Positions 18,677-28,387 of a stretch of DNA of 64,000 nt are shown here, one piece after another. Location: contig NZ_LMMM01000015.1 of NCBI RefSeq assembly GCF_001422245.1, positions 75,389-139,388 on the forward strand. The letters run 5' to 3'. This DNA is from Rhizobium sp. Leaf262 (GTDB taxonomy: Bacteria; Pseudomonadota; Alphaproteobacteria; Rhizobiales; Rhizobiaceae). The position numbers were made by a program, and so were the translations under genes. Numbering within the stretch: position 1 is the first letter of the stretch; every line of letters begins with the position of its first letter. The notes beneath the pieces are model-generated. The model did not search any database and was not told the origin of the DNA. It worked only from the letters and a program-made list of their open reading frames with translations.

Positions 18677-19615
18677 ATGACCTTCAAATCAGCTTTTCGC
18701 AGGGTGTTCGCCAGTTTTCTTCTGGTATCGGCCAGCGCCTGCATCGCCTCCGCAGCCAGCGATTTTTTCGATCTCTCACCAGAGCAGTCGGGCCGCATCC
18801 GGGTCGCAAAGGATGAAAAGGCCATCGCCGCCATCCCCAAGGACTTCCCATTGGTGGAGCCGGGCAAGTTCACCGTTGCGGTTTCGCCCGGCGGGCCGCC
18901 GCTCGCGACCTATGCCACGGATGCGAAGACGGTGGTGGGTGCCGATCCGGACTATGCATCGGCCATTGCGGACAGTCTCGGTCTTGAACTGCAACTGGTC
19001 CCGGTCGCCTGGGCGGATTGGCCGCTGGGACTGGTATCCGGCAAATATGATGCCGTGATTTCCAATGTCGGTGTAACGGAGCAGCGAAAGGAAAAATTCG
19101 ATTTCTCCACCTATCGCCAGGGCCTGCACGGCTTCTTCGTCAAGGCAGATAGTGGCATCACCTCCATCAAGGAACCCAAAGACGCCGCTGGCCTTCGCAT
19201 CATCGTGGGTGCCGGCACCAATCAGGAGCGCATCTTGCTGAAATGGAGCGACGAGAACGTCGCCGCCGGTTTGAATCCAATCGAGCTGCAATATTACGAT
19301 GATCAGGCAACGCAACTGGTTGCCCTTGCCGCAGGTAGAGCCGACGTGATCGTGCAGCCGCATGCTCAGCTGGTTTTCATCGCAGCACGTGACAAGAATA
19401 TCAAAAGGGTCGGTACGCTCTCGGCCGGTTGGCCGGAGAGGTCTGACGTCGCTATTACCACGCGCAAGGGATCCGGTCTCGCTGACGCATTGACGATTGC
19501 CACCAATGACCTGATCAAAAACGGGAACTACGCAAAGATTCTGGCGCAGTGGCACCTATCGGAAGAAGCCCTGCCGGAATCGAAGACCAATCCGCCCGGT
19601 CTGCCGAAAAGCTAG
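18677..19615 (+). CDS. Amino-acid ABC transporter substrate-binding protein (family 3), copy 2
   Basis: Periplasmic binding protein (312 aa) with a signal peptide ending near CIASAASD. It shares long stretches with the preceding gene, for example PVAWADWPLGL, SGKYDAVISNV, KEKFDFS and the identical ending TNPPGLPKS. Differences cluster in lobe II, for example QPHAQLVFIAARDKN, so the ligand range may differ. The ATG at 18677 gives a normal signal peptide; the frame is open to 18617 but runs back through the terminator. Expression probably depends on read-through or a promoter I cannot identify. Confidence 0.87.
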   Translation: MTFKSAFRRVFASFLLVSASACIASAASDFFDLSPEQSGRIRVAKDEKAIAAIPKDFPLVEPGKFTVAVSPGGPPLATYATDAKTVVGADPDYASAIADSLGLELQLVPVAWADWPLGLVSGKYDAVISNVGVTEQRKEKFDFSTYRQGLHGFFVKADSGITSIKEPKDAAGLRIIVGAGTNQERILLKWSDENVAAGLNPIELQYYDDQATQLVALAAGRADVIVQPHAQLVFIAARDKNIKRVGTLSAGWPERSDVAITTRKGSGLADALTIATNDLIKNGNYAKILAQWHLSEEALPESKTNPPGLPKS

Positions 19616-19647
19616 CGCATAGTCGCCAGAGCCATGGCCTCAGGCTT

Positions 19648-21273
19648 TTACAGATGGGGCGCGAACCGATGCACGCCTTTGGGTTTGAAGGACAGGGTTT
19701 CCTCTTGCGCGAGGAGTTTTGCGCATAGCCAGATAATGGAAAGCCACATCTCCGTCCCCTGCAGCCCCGGTTCGTGGCCATCGCAAAACGCGTAGCCCTT
19801 ATTCTCGACCCAGCGGCCATCAAGTCTTTTGAGGACATCCGTGGCGATCTGGCGCACCTCGTCTTTCCGGTGGTCTGTCTGAAGGCCGCAAAGAAGGAGC
19901 GGATGGATCGTATCCAGCAGGTTGCAGGCATTGAAAGCTGTGCCGTGAAATCCGTCATAGTTCCCGTAGTTCAACAGAACCGAATCGATCGAGGCCTGCG
20001 GATGGGGAACAGGCAGGCCAAACTGGGCATATGTGCCTCTGGTCAAACGGTAGAAGCCGTTAACGGGCTGGAGAAGTCCCTCCTGCGGCGTTGCATCGCC
20101 CCATAAACCAGACCGTGCATCTATTTTCAGCGTTAGCCAACCCATCAGCACAGTCAGATTTTTCCCAAGTCCAAAGTAGCGCTGGTTGAAATAGAGCGCA
20201 GTACCGATGGCATCGACGGTTGCGCCGCAATGCCAGGCGCGCTCCCGCCACGGGAGATCGTCCAGCCACTTGACCAGCGCATCTGCATCCAAGTCCTCGA
20301 CGAAAGAGATGGGGTGGAGCGGTGCTGCATCGAAACATTCAAGAGCATAGACAGCACAAAGGATATTATACAGCGCCGACGGATCACGCTCGGATGGGTT
20401 TTGATATTGCCTCCCGGGCTCGATAAACAGGCCTGTCGAGCGGCTCTGCCATGCCTGCAACTGCTCGATGACCGACTTGGCTTCGAACAGGTTGCGCTGG
20501 TGTCCAAAAGCCGATGCGATTTCGATCGCGTCGCAAAGATGTCTGATCTTGCCGTCCGTGGTCCCGGAAGCGTCCGGTGAGAGAAACCGTTCATCGAAGC
20601 GGTAGTGCTCTATCGCCTGTTGCCAATTGGAGGATAGCTGCGCATCCAGTCGGGCGAGCAGTTCGCCCACATCGCCCGGCTTAGGCCCGTGCGGGAGCGG
20701 CTTTCGGCTTCCAATGACCCGTGCCGGGACGCCGCCAACGATGGCATAGTCAGGCACCTTTCCTTTCACGACTGCGCCAGCAGCGACGATCACGCCCTTG
20801 CCGACGGTCGCACCATCCAGCACGACGGCGTTGGCACCAATCCAGACATCATCGCCTATGTCTATGCCGATGCTCGTCAGCGGTTGGCGATAGATGGGGA
20901 TTTCGACACTCTCAAACCCATGATTGAAGCCGACGACACTGACATGAGAGGCGATGCGTGTGTCGTTGCCAATGCGGACTTTCCCCGAAATGCACGCATA
21001 GGGATTGATCGAGACATTCTTGCCGAGTTCCACATCACCGCGAACGATGGCATGACCTGCAATCCATGAATTGTCACCTATGCTCACACGGTCGGTGTGG
21101 ACTTGCGCATCTTCGGCGATATAGACGCTCCTGCCGAAAGTGGCACCAGCATAGTCGACAAGCCTTTGCAGCCGCGCCTGATGATCATCGTCATCGATGT
21201 CGCTTTGCGTCCGCTCCCAGGGCATGATGTTTAGCCTGGCTCGTCGTTGCTTCATGCCGGTATCAGAGGCCAT
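19648..21273 (-). CDS. Hexapeptide-repeat acyltransferase fused to a helical (alpha/alpha-type) domain
   Basis: 541-aa protein with two parts. Residues ~25-205 form a left-handed beta-helix acetyltransferase (hexapeptide repeats, for example [16 protein letters not shown] and [22 protein letters not shown]) of the maltose/galactoside acetyltransferase type. The remaining ~330 residues are not part of that family. They look helical, with repeated aromatic hairpins ([63 protein letters not shown]), like an alpha/alpha-toroid. No signal peptide, so cytoplasmic. It is the last gene of the uronate operon, 4 bases after the DUF2264 stop. The acyl acceptor and the role of the C-terminal domain are unknown. 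Confidence 0.75.
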   Translation of the reverse strand: MASDTGMKQRRARLNIMPWERTQSDIDDDDHQARLQRLVDYAGATFGRSVYIAEDAQVHTDRVSIGDNSWIAGHAIVRGDVELGKNVSINPYACISGKVRIGNDTRIASHVSVVGFNHGFESVEIPIYRQPLTSIGIDIGDDVWIGANAVVLDGATVGKGVIVAAGAVVKGKVPDYAIVGGVPARVIGSRKPLPHGPKPGDVGELLARLDAQLSSNWQQAIEHYRFDERFLSPDASGTTDGKIRHLCDAIEIASAFGHQRNLFEAKSVIEQLQAWQSRSTGLFIEPGRQYQNPSERDPSALYNILCAVYALECFDAAPLHPISFVEDLDADALVKWLDDLPWRERAWHCGATVDAIGTALYFNQRYFGLGKNLTVLMGWLTLKIDARSGLWGDATPQEGLLQPVNGFYRLTRGTYAQFGLPVPHPQASIDSVLLNYGNYDGFHGTAFNACNLLDTIHPLLLCGLQTDHRKDEVRQIATDVLKRLDGRWVENKGYAFCDGHEPGLQGTEMWLSIIWLCAKLLAQEETLSFKPKGVHRFAPHL

Positions 21274-21277
21274 GATC

Positions 21278-23149
21278 TCATCCCAGCGCCGTATGTTTCA
21301 GGTCGAAGGCCGCGACACGTTTTCCTTTTGCTTCGAACAAAGCCCGAAGCTTTTCGATATCTGGGCGAATGGGTGGGGCATTGAGAGCGGCTTCCGCATC
21401 GGGGCCTGCTGGCAACGCCATCGCAGCCGTAACAATAACCTTTTCACCTGCAGCAATCGTGGCTCTCAACTGCGGAACGAGCGTGCGTCCGTGAATGAGA
21501 TTGGTGTTGGCGATTGCCTGATGGGCCACGCCCTGCCTTTCCACCTGTGCCGAAAGATCAAGGATCGCGCTGACATCATCCGTTCCGAAACACACCGCAC
21601 GTAACGCGCCCACGTCGACCTTGTCCTGGTTGAAATCTACCCGGGGGATGGCAAAACCACCCTCGGAGCTTTGCAGAGACCGTGGCGAGGTGATGCGGTG
21701 AACTCTGACGTGCCAAGGATTTTGTGGGATCAGCCATGTCTCGATGACGACATCGCTCCACGGGCGCCAACGGGAATAGAGGCAGTCTTCTGCAATCAGC
21801 GCCTCCTCCATCGTCTCGCGCGTGCGAAAATGAACGCCGTCGTCCGATAGTCCGAGCATGCCGTCGAAGCTGGCCGAGGCAAAGTGACGGTCATCTGCCT
21901 CCATGTTGAAGGCATAGCGGGTGGAATAGACGAATTTGGAATATTTCTCCTGCGCGCCGCGCATCTTGTCATGCTGCTGACCTGAGGCGAGAAGAACGAC
22001 ATTTCCGGGCGTGTGGAACGCGACCATTCCAGGCTTTGACAAGGGCACCGGCTCGGAGAACATTTCCCCTGCGTCGTCGTCCTCCTCAGCCTGCCAGAAT
22101 GGATGTTCTGGAGGCAGCGCAAGCGGCAGGAAGAACTTCAGCGCCCAGTAGGGCGAACAGGGTGAATTGTAGCTCTCGCTCATCAGCAGATTGGGGTAGC
22201 CGTAGCCGATCGACAGGACACCGTCTCGATCGCAAATCGGGCGCTTCGACCACCATCTGATGTGGCGCATATAGTAACCCTTCACGGTCGCCCATGGCAG
22301 AGCTTCCAGGTCAGCGAAGGCGAGTGCTCCCCAAAAGCCTCCGGCCGCGAAGCGGTAGGTCTGGCTTCTCCCGAATGCGACCGATGCGCCATCCGGGCCG
22401 AACCAGTGACGTATATCTGCCGTGAAGCGTTGCGACCGTGCGCGAAGGCGCGTCTTGCGCGCATCATCCCCGTTTGCGAGCGCGGTATAGATCAGCCCGT
22501 AAAAATGCATGGCAAATGGAATATAGTGATCGACGCGGCGCACGGGGCCATCGCGATACCATCCATCTCCTATGTCGAAAGCTTCCAACTCATCCAGATA
22601 ATCTTGCGTTTTCTGGCTGTCGAAAGCGACGCCGACCCGTTCCAGCCCGAGATCAATCAGCACCCGGAAGAATTTCCAGTTGTTGTCGACGAACTCCCGC
22701 TCCCGCGCTGCCAGCAGATAGGCGCCGACATTGCTTTTGTCTCGCTCGCTCAACGGCTCCCATATGTGCTGGGGAACCATGGCGAGCGCGAAACCAATGG
22801 CGGCGAGTTCGACAAGCCGCTGGTTTCTGTCGGTAACATCGCCCCAATATTCCTCATGCGAGGGATCGGTGCCGCTTGCCAGACCACGTCGATACAGCGC
22901 CCAATGCGGAAAGTCGTAACCACCCGCCGCAAGCGGTACGAGACCCCATAGAGGCCTTGCAAAACCTTCCAGTTCAGCGGCAGGATAATCGAAAACAGCC
23001 CCCGTCGCACTCAAGCGGACCCGCGCTCCGCCTTCGGAAAAATACGGCAGCAAGGGGTTGAACAAGTCGAGCACAGCCTTGGCCAGATCGTCTCTCGTTA
23101 AAAGCGGATTGTGATAAAGCGGGTTGGCGCTGGCGGTCTGGTGATGCAC
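21278..23149 (-). CDS. DUF2264-domain protein
   Basis: 623-aa protein recognised as DUF2264 from the N-terminus, [27 protein letters not shown] followed by [17 protein letters not shown], and the [19 protein letters not shown] region. Members have an alpha/alpha-toroid followed by a beta-sandwich and occur in polysaccharide-utilisation loci. No signal peptide is present, so it acts in the cytoplasm on imported material. The start is GTG at 23147-23149 without an obvious ribosome binding site. Its biochemical activity is not established; a lyase or hydrolase for uronate or rhamnogalacturonan-type oligomers is a guess from the fold and neighbours. Confidence 0.8.
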   Translation of the reverse strand: MHHQTASANPLYHNPLLTRDDLAKAVLDLFNPLLPYFSEGGARVRLSATGAVFDYPAAELEGFARPLWGLVPLAAGGYDFPHWALYRRGLASGTDPSHEEYWGDVTDRNQRLVELAAIGFALAMVPQHIWEPLSERDKSNVGAYLLAAREREFVDNNWKFFRVLIDLGLERVGVAFDSQKTQDYLDELEAFDIGDGWYRDGPVRRVDHYIPFAMHFYGLIYTALANGDDARKTRLRARSQRFTADIRHWFGPDGASVAFGRSQTYRFAAGGFWGALAFADLEALPWATVKGYYMRHIRWWSKRPICDRDGVLSIGYGYPNLLMSESYNSPCSPYWALKFFLPLALPPEHPFWQAEEDDDAGEMFSEPVPLSKPGMVAFHTPGNVVLLASGQQHDKMRGAQEKYSKFVYSTRYAFNMEADDRHFASASFDGMLGLSDDGVHFRTRETMEEALIAEDCLYSRWRPWSDVVIETWLIPQNPWHVRVHRITSPRSLQSSEGGFAIPRVDFNQDKVDVGALRAVCFGTDDVSAILDLSAQVERQGVAHQAIANTNLIHGRTLVPQLRATIAAGEKVIVTAAMALPAGPDAEAALNAPPIRPDIEKLRALFEAKGKRVAAFDLKHTALG

Positions 23150-23215
23150 GGTCTTGGGTCTTTCGGTACGGGAGCGGTTTGGCCGCCGCGACCATGTCGC
23201 GACGACCAGTCGTCG

Positions 23216-24496
23216 TTACTTGATGGCCTTGACGCCTTCGTCCATCTCCTTAAGGCCATCGTCTACGGAGATATTGTCGGTCATCAACGCATCATGGACG
23301 CGGTTCAGGACGACCTCGATGCGGGCCGCGTTTGGATTAACCGCCATTTCAAGATAGGCCTTACCGGCCTTCAAGGCTTCCTTGCTGTTTTCGTCCTGCG
23401 GGAAGCCGGGCAGCGCCGCGATCTTTTCCGCAACGTCATCCGATCTCAATGCCGGGAACGTACCCGTGGCAGCGACGATGGCAGCACCTTCCGGTCCGGT
23501 TGCAAACTTGATGAAATCGAGTGCTGCTTCCTTATGTCCGGAGTTCTTGTTGACCGAAAGGCCGGAAATCTGGGCTGCCGTCGTGCCTGCCGCCACGCCT
23601 TCCGGGTGCGGGAACTTTACAATGCCCCAGTTGGCACTCTTCGATTCCCCGGATGCCACCTTGGCGATCTGCGTTCCGACAAACCACGTCCCCATTGGCA
23701 GCATTCCGATGGTGCCATTGAAAAACAATGCCGAGTAATGCGTGTTGGATGTTTTCAGCGAGGCGTAGGACGGGATGGCACCGCTCTTTTGCAGCGCCAG
23801 CGCTCTCTCGTACCAAGGCTTCAGAAACTCGTAATTTCCATCGACCAACGTGTGCTTACCATCCTGGATACCGGGCAATTGCACCGTGGAACGCCAGGTG
23901 TGCAACAAGGCACCATAGGTACGATTGACACCCATGCCGCCTTTGAGCTTGCCCGCGATCTCGTCGAACTGGGCCCAGGTCATGTCGTTTGTTGGATAGG
24001 GTACGCCTGCCTTGTCGAAAATATCCTTGTTATAATAGACCACCCAGAAGTCCGATCGGAACGGAAGGGCATAAATCTTACCGTCAATCGTCATTTCTTC
24101 GATCAATCCGCCATAGGACGCGGCATCGATTTTCTGATCTTTCATGAAGCCGGTAAGATCATCGATGTTGCCCGCCCGAACAAGGTTGGCATAGCCCGGC
24201 ACATCCTTGATCGTTACGATGTCGATGTCCTTGGAGCCACCCGTGAGCTGGGTGGAAATCATCTGCGTATAGTCCTGTGATCCGAGATCGACCGCCTCGA
24301 ACTTCACATTGGGATGCTTGTTTTGATAGGCATCCATCAGCGGCTTGAAATAGGCTCCCTTGTCCAAATCCCACAAGGCCCATTTAAGGGTAACCGGAGC
24401 GTCGCTTTGTGCAAATGCGGCCCCGCCGAAGCCCGCCGCTACCGTCATTGACGCCGTCGCGAGAGCAAAGGCGCGTCTTGTTATTTGAAGTCTCAT
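23216..24496 (-). CDS. Sugar ABC transporter substrate-binding protein (family 1)
   Basis: Periplasmic binding protein (426 aa) of the UgpB/MalE class. It has a twin-arginine-like start (RLQITRRAFALATASM) and a signal peptide ending AAFAQSD. Lobe residues such as NNGENW-type loops are absent, but the family landmarks YTQMISTQLTGGSKDIDIVTIKD, YALPFRSDFWVVYYNKDIFDKAG and GMLPMGTWFVG are clear. The ATG at 24496 follows a strong gggagga. It lies in the operon with GH88, YesL and two MalFG-type permeases, so the ligand is probably a uronate-containing oligosaccharide. Confidence 0.9.
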   Translation of the reverse strand: MRLQITRRAFALATASMTVAAGFGGAAFAQSDAPVTLKWALWDLDKGAYFKPLMDAYQNKHPNVKFEAVDLGSQDYTQMISTQLTGGSKDIDIVTIKDVPGYANLVRAGNIDDLTGFMKDQKIDAASYGGLIEEMTIDGKIYALPFRSDFWVVYYNKDIFDKAGVPYPTNDMTWAQFDEIAGKLKGGMGVNRTYGALLHTWRSTVQLPGIQDGKHTLVDGNYEFLKPWYERALALQKSGAIPSYASLKTSNTHYSALFFNGTIGMLPMGTWFVGTQIAKVASGESKSANWGIVKFPHPEGVAAGTTAAQISGLSVNKNSGHKEAALDFIKFATGPEGAAIVAATGTFPALRSDDVAEKIAALPGFPQDENSKEALKAGKAYLEMAVNPNAARIEVVLNRVHDALMTDNISVDDGLKEMDEGVKAIK

Positions 24497-24536
24497 CGTA
24501 GGTCTCCTCCCTAAGTAGATCATCTGGAATTGTTGA

Positions 24537-25238
24537 TTATTGACGAGAAAGCGGTTCCTTTGCCTCATTCTGCGAGACACCGGCGCCACGGGCGGCAAAG
24601 CAGAGCGCAAACATGCCGAGCGAGAAATTGATGGTCGCAGGCATGAAGACCGATACAGGGTAGAAAAGAATATGCGCGAGCCACAGTGTTGCGACGAAAG
24701 CCAATGCCGTGATCATCGGCAGCGGTCTTGCCAGAGCAGCCAAAGCTGCCTGCTTCAGGCTGCCGCTCACGCTCGAATTCCGGCTTCCCAGGAACACGAA
24801 TGCATAAGCGGTCACGATCGCCAGATAGAGAGTTACAACAATGCTGACGGCAAGAGGGAGGCTGTAGATCAGCTGCGAACGCGCGGCCGAGGCATAGCTG
24901 ATCGTGGCGTAGAGCGCTCCACCCGTCGCCGTAAAGCAGACCGCGAAGAGGGCGGTCGCCCGCAGCGCATGCGTTTTCAGTGCCGCGAGAAAGTCTCGCA
25001 GGAGGTAGACGTTTTCATCCGCAGCGAAACTGCGTGAAACGCGCGCCATTGCCACCAGCGCTGCCGGGATGGTGACGACGAAGAGGCTTGCGATGATGAA
25101 GAGGAGATTGAGTTTGACCACCTCCCACCATTCGCGCTTCAGAATATCGAAGAACAGGGCCATGCCTGTCGGCTGCGGAGCATCCTTCGCGATGCCAGCG
25201 CCTTCTTTCACCCACATGTCCGCAAGCCACTGCATCAT
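24537..25238 (-). CDS. YesL-like (DUF624) membrane protein
   Basis: 233-aa integral membrane protein of the DUF624/YesL family. The family region is FFDILKREWWEVVKLNLLFIIASLFVVTIPAAL, followed by about four more hydrophobic helices. In B. subtilis, yesL sits in the rhamnogalacturonan operon next to an ABC importer and the yesM regulator; its function is unknown. Here it lies between the ATPase and the binding-protein gene of a uronate-oligosaccharide importer, 7 bases from the ATPase stop, so a role in transporter assembly or function is likely. Confidence 0.8.
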   Translation of the reverse strand: MMQWLADMWVKEGAGIAKDAPQPTGMALFFDILKREWWEVVKLNLLFIIASLFVVTIPAALVAMARVSRSFAADENVYLLRDFLAALKTHALRATALFAVCFTATGGALYATISYASAARSQLIYSLPLAVSIVVTLYLAIVTAYAFVFLGSRNSSVSGSLKQAALAALARPLPMITALAFVATLWLAHILFYPVSVFMPATINFSLGMFALCFAARGAGVSQNEAKEPLSRQ

Positions 25239-25245
25239 TCCGTCC

Positions 25246-26355
25246 TCAATAAAGAATGGATCGTTCGGTTTCCGGGTCGAAAAGCTGACAATTGGTTAAA
25301 TCGGCAACAAGCTCGATCTCATCGCCGATCTTCGACCGGAAACGCGGCGACACTTTTGCGACCATGCCGATGCCTCCTGCCAACAGATTGAGATGAACCT
25401 CCGAGCCCATGGGTTCGGCAAGCTCTACGGTTGCCCGAAACGGTGACGTGTTCGCTGCATCGATATCTGCCGGTGCAAATTCGTGGAAATTTTCAGGCCT
25501 TATGCCGAGAACGACATTCCTGTTTTCGTAAGGTTGAAGCCGCGTCTGATCGATGGAGCGCGGCAGAACCATCTTCGCTCCCGAAAAATCTGCGAGAAAC
25601 ACATCTCCCTGCCGCCGCAGGACCACTGGTAGCATGTTCATCTGCGGCGCGCCGATGAAGCCGGCGACGAACATATTGATCGGCCTGTCATAGAGATTTT
25701 GCGGCGTATCGACCTGCTGGATATAGCCATCCTTCATCACCACGATACGATCCGCCATCGTCATGGCTTCGATCTGGTCATGCGTGACATAGATGAATGT
25801 TGCATCGAGCCGCTTGTGGAGCTTGCTGATTTCGGATCGCATCGTGCCGCGCAGCTTCGCATCCAGATTGGACAAAGGCTCGTCCAGAAGAAACACCTCG
25901 GGATTGCGCACCATGGCGCGACCAAGCGCAACACGTTGCCTCTGCCCGCCAGAAAGAGCCTTGGGCTTTCGGTTCAGCAGGTGGGTGATATCGAGGATTT
26001 GTGCCGCTTCCTTCACCTTGTTGTCGATGAAGTCACGTGGTGCCTTTCGAAGCTCAAGGCCGAAAGCCATGTTCTTGTAGACCGTCATATGCGGATAAAG
26101 CGCGTAGTTTTGAAAGACCATGGCGATGTCACGGTCCTTCGAGGGCACATCGTTCATCACATCATTGCCGATAAGAAGTTCCCCGCCGGAAATCTCTTCC
26201 AGCCCGGCAATCATACGCAGCGTCGTCGACTTGCCACACCCGGAGGGGCCGACGAGAATAATGAATTCTTTATCGGCAATTTCCAGATCGATATCGTGGA
26301 CGACCTTGAGGGCGCCGAATGTCTTGTTGAGTTTTTTCAGGGAAATGCTGGCCAT
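25246..26355 (-). CDS. Sugar ABC transporter ATP-binding protein (MalK/UgpC type)
   Basis: Cytoplasmic ATPase (369 aa). Walker [10 protein letters not shown] at residues 36-44, signature LSGGQ at 134-138, Walker B with [10 protein letters not shown] at about 156-165, and the H-loop in [14 protein letters not shown]. The C-terminal ~120 residues form the MalK-type regulatory OB domain (VLGIRPENFHEF). It should energise the two permeases at 27548 and 28388. Confidence 0.93.
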   Translation of the reverse strand: MASISLKKLNKTFGALKVVHDIDLEIADKEFIILVGPSGCGKSTTLRMIAGLEEISGGELLIGNDVMNDVPSKDRDIAMVFQNYALYPHMTVYKNMAFGLELRKAPRDFIDNKVKEAAQILDITHLLNRKPKALSGGQRQRVALGRAMVRNPEVFLLDEPLSNLDAKLRGTMRSEISKLHKRLDATFIYVTHDQIEAMTMADRIVVMKDGYIQQVDTPQNLYDRPINMFVAGFIGAPQMNMLPVVLRRQGDVFLADFSGAKMVLPRSIDQTRLQPYENRNVVLGIRPENFHEFAPADIDAANTSPFRATVELAEPMGSEVHLNLLAGGIGMVAKVSPRFRSKIGDEIELVADLTNCQLFDPETERSILY

Positions 26356-26370
26356 TTTATCCTCGTGCCC

Positions 26371-27543
26371 TCACCAGTATGAAGACCAGCGGCGGGACAG
26401 CCGAATGAGTGCTTCCATGTAATAATAATCGCCCCAGGCTACACACTCATCCACACCCTCACCCCGGCAGGTATTGTGCGGGGTCTTCTTGGAATAGGTG
26501 CCGTGCAGAAGCTGTCCGTTGGAAATGTCGGGGTCTTTTACCGAATAGACATCGACCAGGCTCTTCACGATACGCCGAGCGAGCTGTCGGTATTCTTCAG
26601 CCTTTTCCGGCGTTTCCAGATCGGCCATTTCAAGCAGCCCGCAGGCGACGATTGCTGCAGCTGAACTGTCCCTCGGCTCGCGATCCTTCTCAGAAAAGAC
26701 GAGATCCCAATAGGGAACGAGATCCGTTGGCAGACGGTCGAGATAAAACTTCAGCAGCCGCTCGAATGTATCGCGATAGGCCGCAAGTCGCTCATAACGG
26801 TAGGAGAAAGCCATTCCGGCGATACCCCACGCCTGCCCCCTCGCCCAGAAGCTTTCGTCGCTATATCCCTGCTTGGTCACGCCGCGCACGGGCGCACCGG
26901 TTTCCGGGTCCATATAAAAGGTGTGATAGGTCGAATCGTCGGACCGAACGGAATGGGCAAGGGTGGTGCGCGCATGGGCAAGCGCCACCTCGCGATAATC
27001 TTCACGACCGGTTTCCTCACTTGCCCAATAGAGGAGCGGCAGGTTCAGCAGGCAGTCGATGATATAGCGATATTCGTTGGCATTGCCTTTGCGGCCCCAG
27101 GCCTGAATGAACTGCCCGACTGGTTGATAACGCTCCATCAACTGATCGGCAGCCAGCAACGCAGCCTTTCTACCATCTTCATCGCCCACAAGCTTCCAGG
27201 CTGCGATGCAGGATGGCGAATAGAGAAAGCCCATGTCGTGATGGTCGGTCTCGATGCGGTTCTCGATGCGGTGAAGGAAACTCTGCACCTGAATTTGCGC
27301 CGCGTAACGAAACGTCTTGTCGGCTGAATGCTCGTAAGCAAGCCAGATCTGCCCCGGCCAGAAACCCGCCGTCCACTGGTCGTTCGCGACGGAGGGATAG
27401 ACATTATCGACACTCGAATGGTTCTGCGCACGGTAGGTGAATGCAGGCAAATTCCGCCGCACCTGCGCCACCGCGACCTCAAGCGCGTCTGCCACGCCCT
27501 GATCGGTGATCGGTTCCGGTCCCGTTGTTACGACATCAAGCAT
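26371..27543 (-). CDS. Glycoside hydrolase family 88, unsaturated glucuronyl hydrolase
   Basis: 390-aa (alpha/alpha)6-barrel enzyme that removes the 4,5-unsaturated uronic acid left at the non-reducing end after a polysaccharide lyase has acted. GH88 landmarks are WTAGFWPGQIWLAYE, HHDMGFLYSPS, the catalytic-aspartate region YIIDCLLNLPLLYWAS, SDESFWARGQAWGIAGM and RDSSAAAIVACGLLE. No signal peptide is present, so it works in the cytoplasm on imported oligosaccharides. It lies between permease and ATPase genes, showing that import and cleavage are coupled. The preferred linkage is not readable from sequence. Confidence 0.88.
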   Translation of the reverse strand: MLDVVTTGPEPITDQGVADALEVAVAQVRRNLPAFTYRAQNHSSVDNVYPSVANDQWTAGFWPGQIWLAYEHSADKTFRYAAQIQVQSFLHRIENRIETDHHDMGFLYSPSCIAAWKLVGDEDGRKAALLAADQLMERYQPVGQFIQAWGRKGNANEYRYIIDCLLNLPLLYWASEETGREDYREVALAHARTTLAHSVRSDDSTYHTFYMDPETGAPVRGVTKQGYSDESFWARGQAWGIAGMAFSYRYERLAAYRDTFERLLKFYLDRLPTDLVPYWDLVFSEKDREPRDSSAAAIVACGLLEMADLETPEKAEEYRQLARRIVKSLVDVYSVKDPDISNGQLLHGTYSKKTPHNTCRGEGVDECVAWGDYYYMEALIRLSRRWSSYW

Positions 27544-27547
27544 GAGA

Positions 27548-28384
27548 TCAACCTTTTATGCCGGAAGACGCAACGCCCTCCACGAAGAAGCGCTGGAGCG
27601 CAAGAAAAACAATCAGAACAGGGATGAGCGCGACGACCGAGGCAGCCATGATCAACCCGTATTCCGCGGAATATTGTGAGATGAACATGCGCAGCCCGAT
27701 CTGGATCGTCTTGAGCTCCGTCTTGGTCAGATAGATCATCGGGCCGAGGAAATCGTTCCAGGTCGTAACGAATGTGAAGATGGTGAGCGTCGAAAGGGCT
27801 GGCTTGGACAAGGGCAGCATGATCTTCGCCCATATCTGATATTCGTTCATGCCGTCGATGCGGGCGGCCTCGCACAGTTCATTGGGAATGGACATATAGA
27901 ACTGCCGCATGAGAAAGACACCGAAGGCGGTGAAAGCCTGCAGCAGGATCAGCGCCAGATGCGTGTTGTTGAGCCCGAGCTCACGCATCAGCAGGAACTG
28001 CGGCACCATGTAGACCTGCCACGGCATGGCGATAGTGGCGATATAGCCAAGGAACAGTGTGTTCTTGTAGGGGAAGTGGAGCTTGGCGAAAGCGTATGCC
28101 GCAAAGCTCGACGTCAAAAGCTGAAGCAGTGTGACGATGATGGTCAGCTTCGACGTGTTGTAGATGAAGAGCGCAAGCGGAATCTTCGTCCATATCTCCG
28201 TGTAGTTCTCCCATCTTGGTTGCGACGGAATCCATTCGATCGGGAAAACGAAGACATCACGGCTGAGCTTCAAAGATGCCGAAAGCATCCATGCGAAGGG
28301 CAGCAGCATGATCAGCGTTATGGAGATCACCGCAACATAGACGGCAATCGTCTGGACGGAAACCTTGCGACCCATGACACGCAT
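27548..28384 (-). CDS. Sugar ABC transporter permease (MalG type)
   Basis: Inner-membrane permease (278 aa) with six hydrophobic segments. The EAA loop reads ELCEAARIDGMNEYQIWAKIMLPLSKPAL, the MalG-class form. The C-terminus, ALQRFFVEGVASSGIKG, is also typical of this class. It is 3 bases after the MalF-type permease and 4 before the GH88 gene, so all three are translated from one message. Confidence 0.92.
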   Translation of the reverse strand: MRVMGRKVSVQTIAVYVAVISITLIMLLPFAWMLSASLKLSRDVFVFPIEWIPSQPRWENYTEIWTKIPLALFIYNTSKLTIIVTLLQLLTSSFAAYAFAKLHFPYKNTLFLGYIATIAMPWQVYMVPQFLLMRELGLNNTHLALILLQAFTAFGVFLMRQFYMSIPNELCEAARIDGMNEYQIWAKIMLPLSKPALSTLTIFTFVTTWNDFLGPMIYLTKTELKTIQIGLRMFISQYSAEYGLIMAASVVALIPVLIVFLALQRFFVEGVASSGIKG

Positions 28385-28387
28385 CGC

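Noticed and set aside
23111..24280. A 389-residue open frame on the plus strand
   Set aside because: Antisense to the sugar binding-protein gene, which has a signal peptide, ribosome binding site and clear family match.
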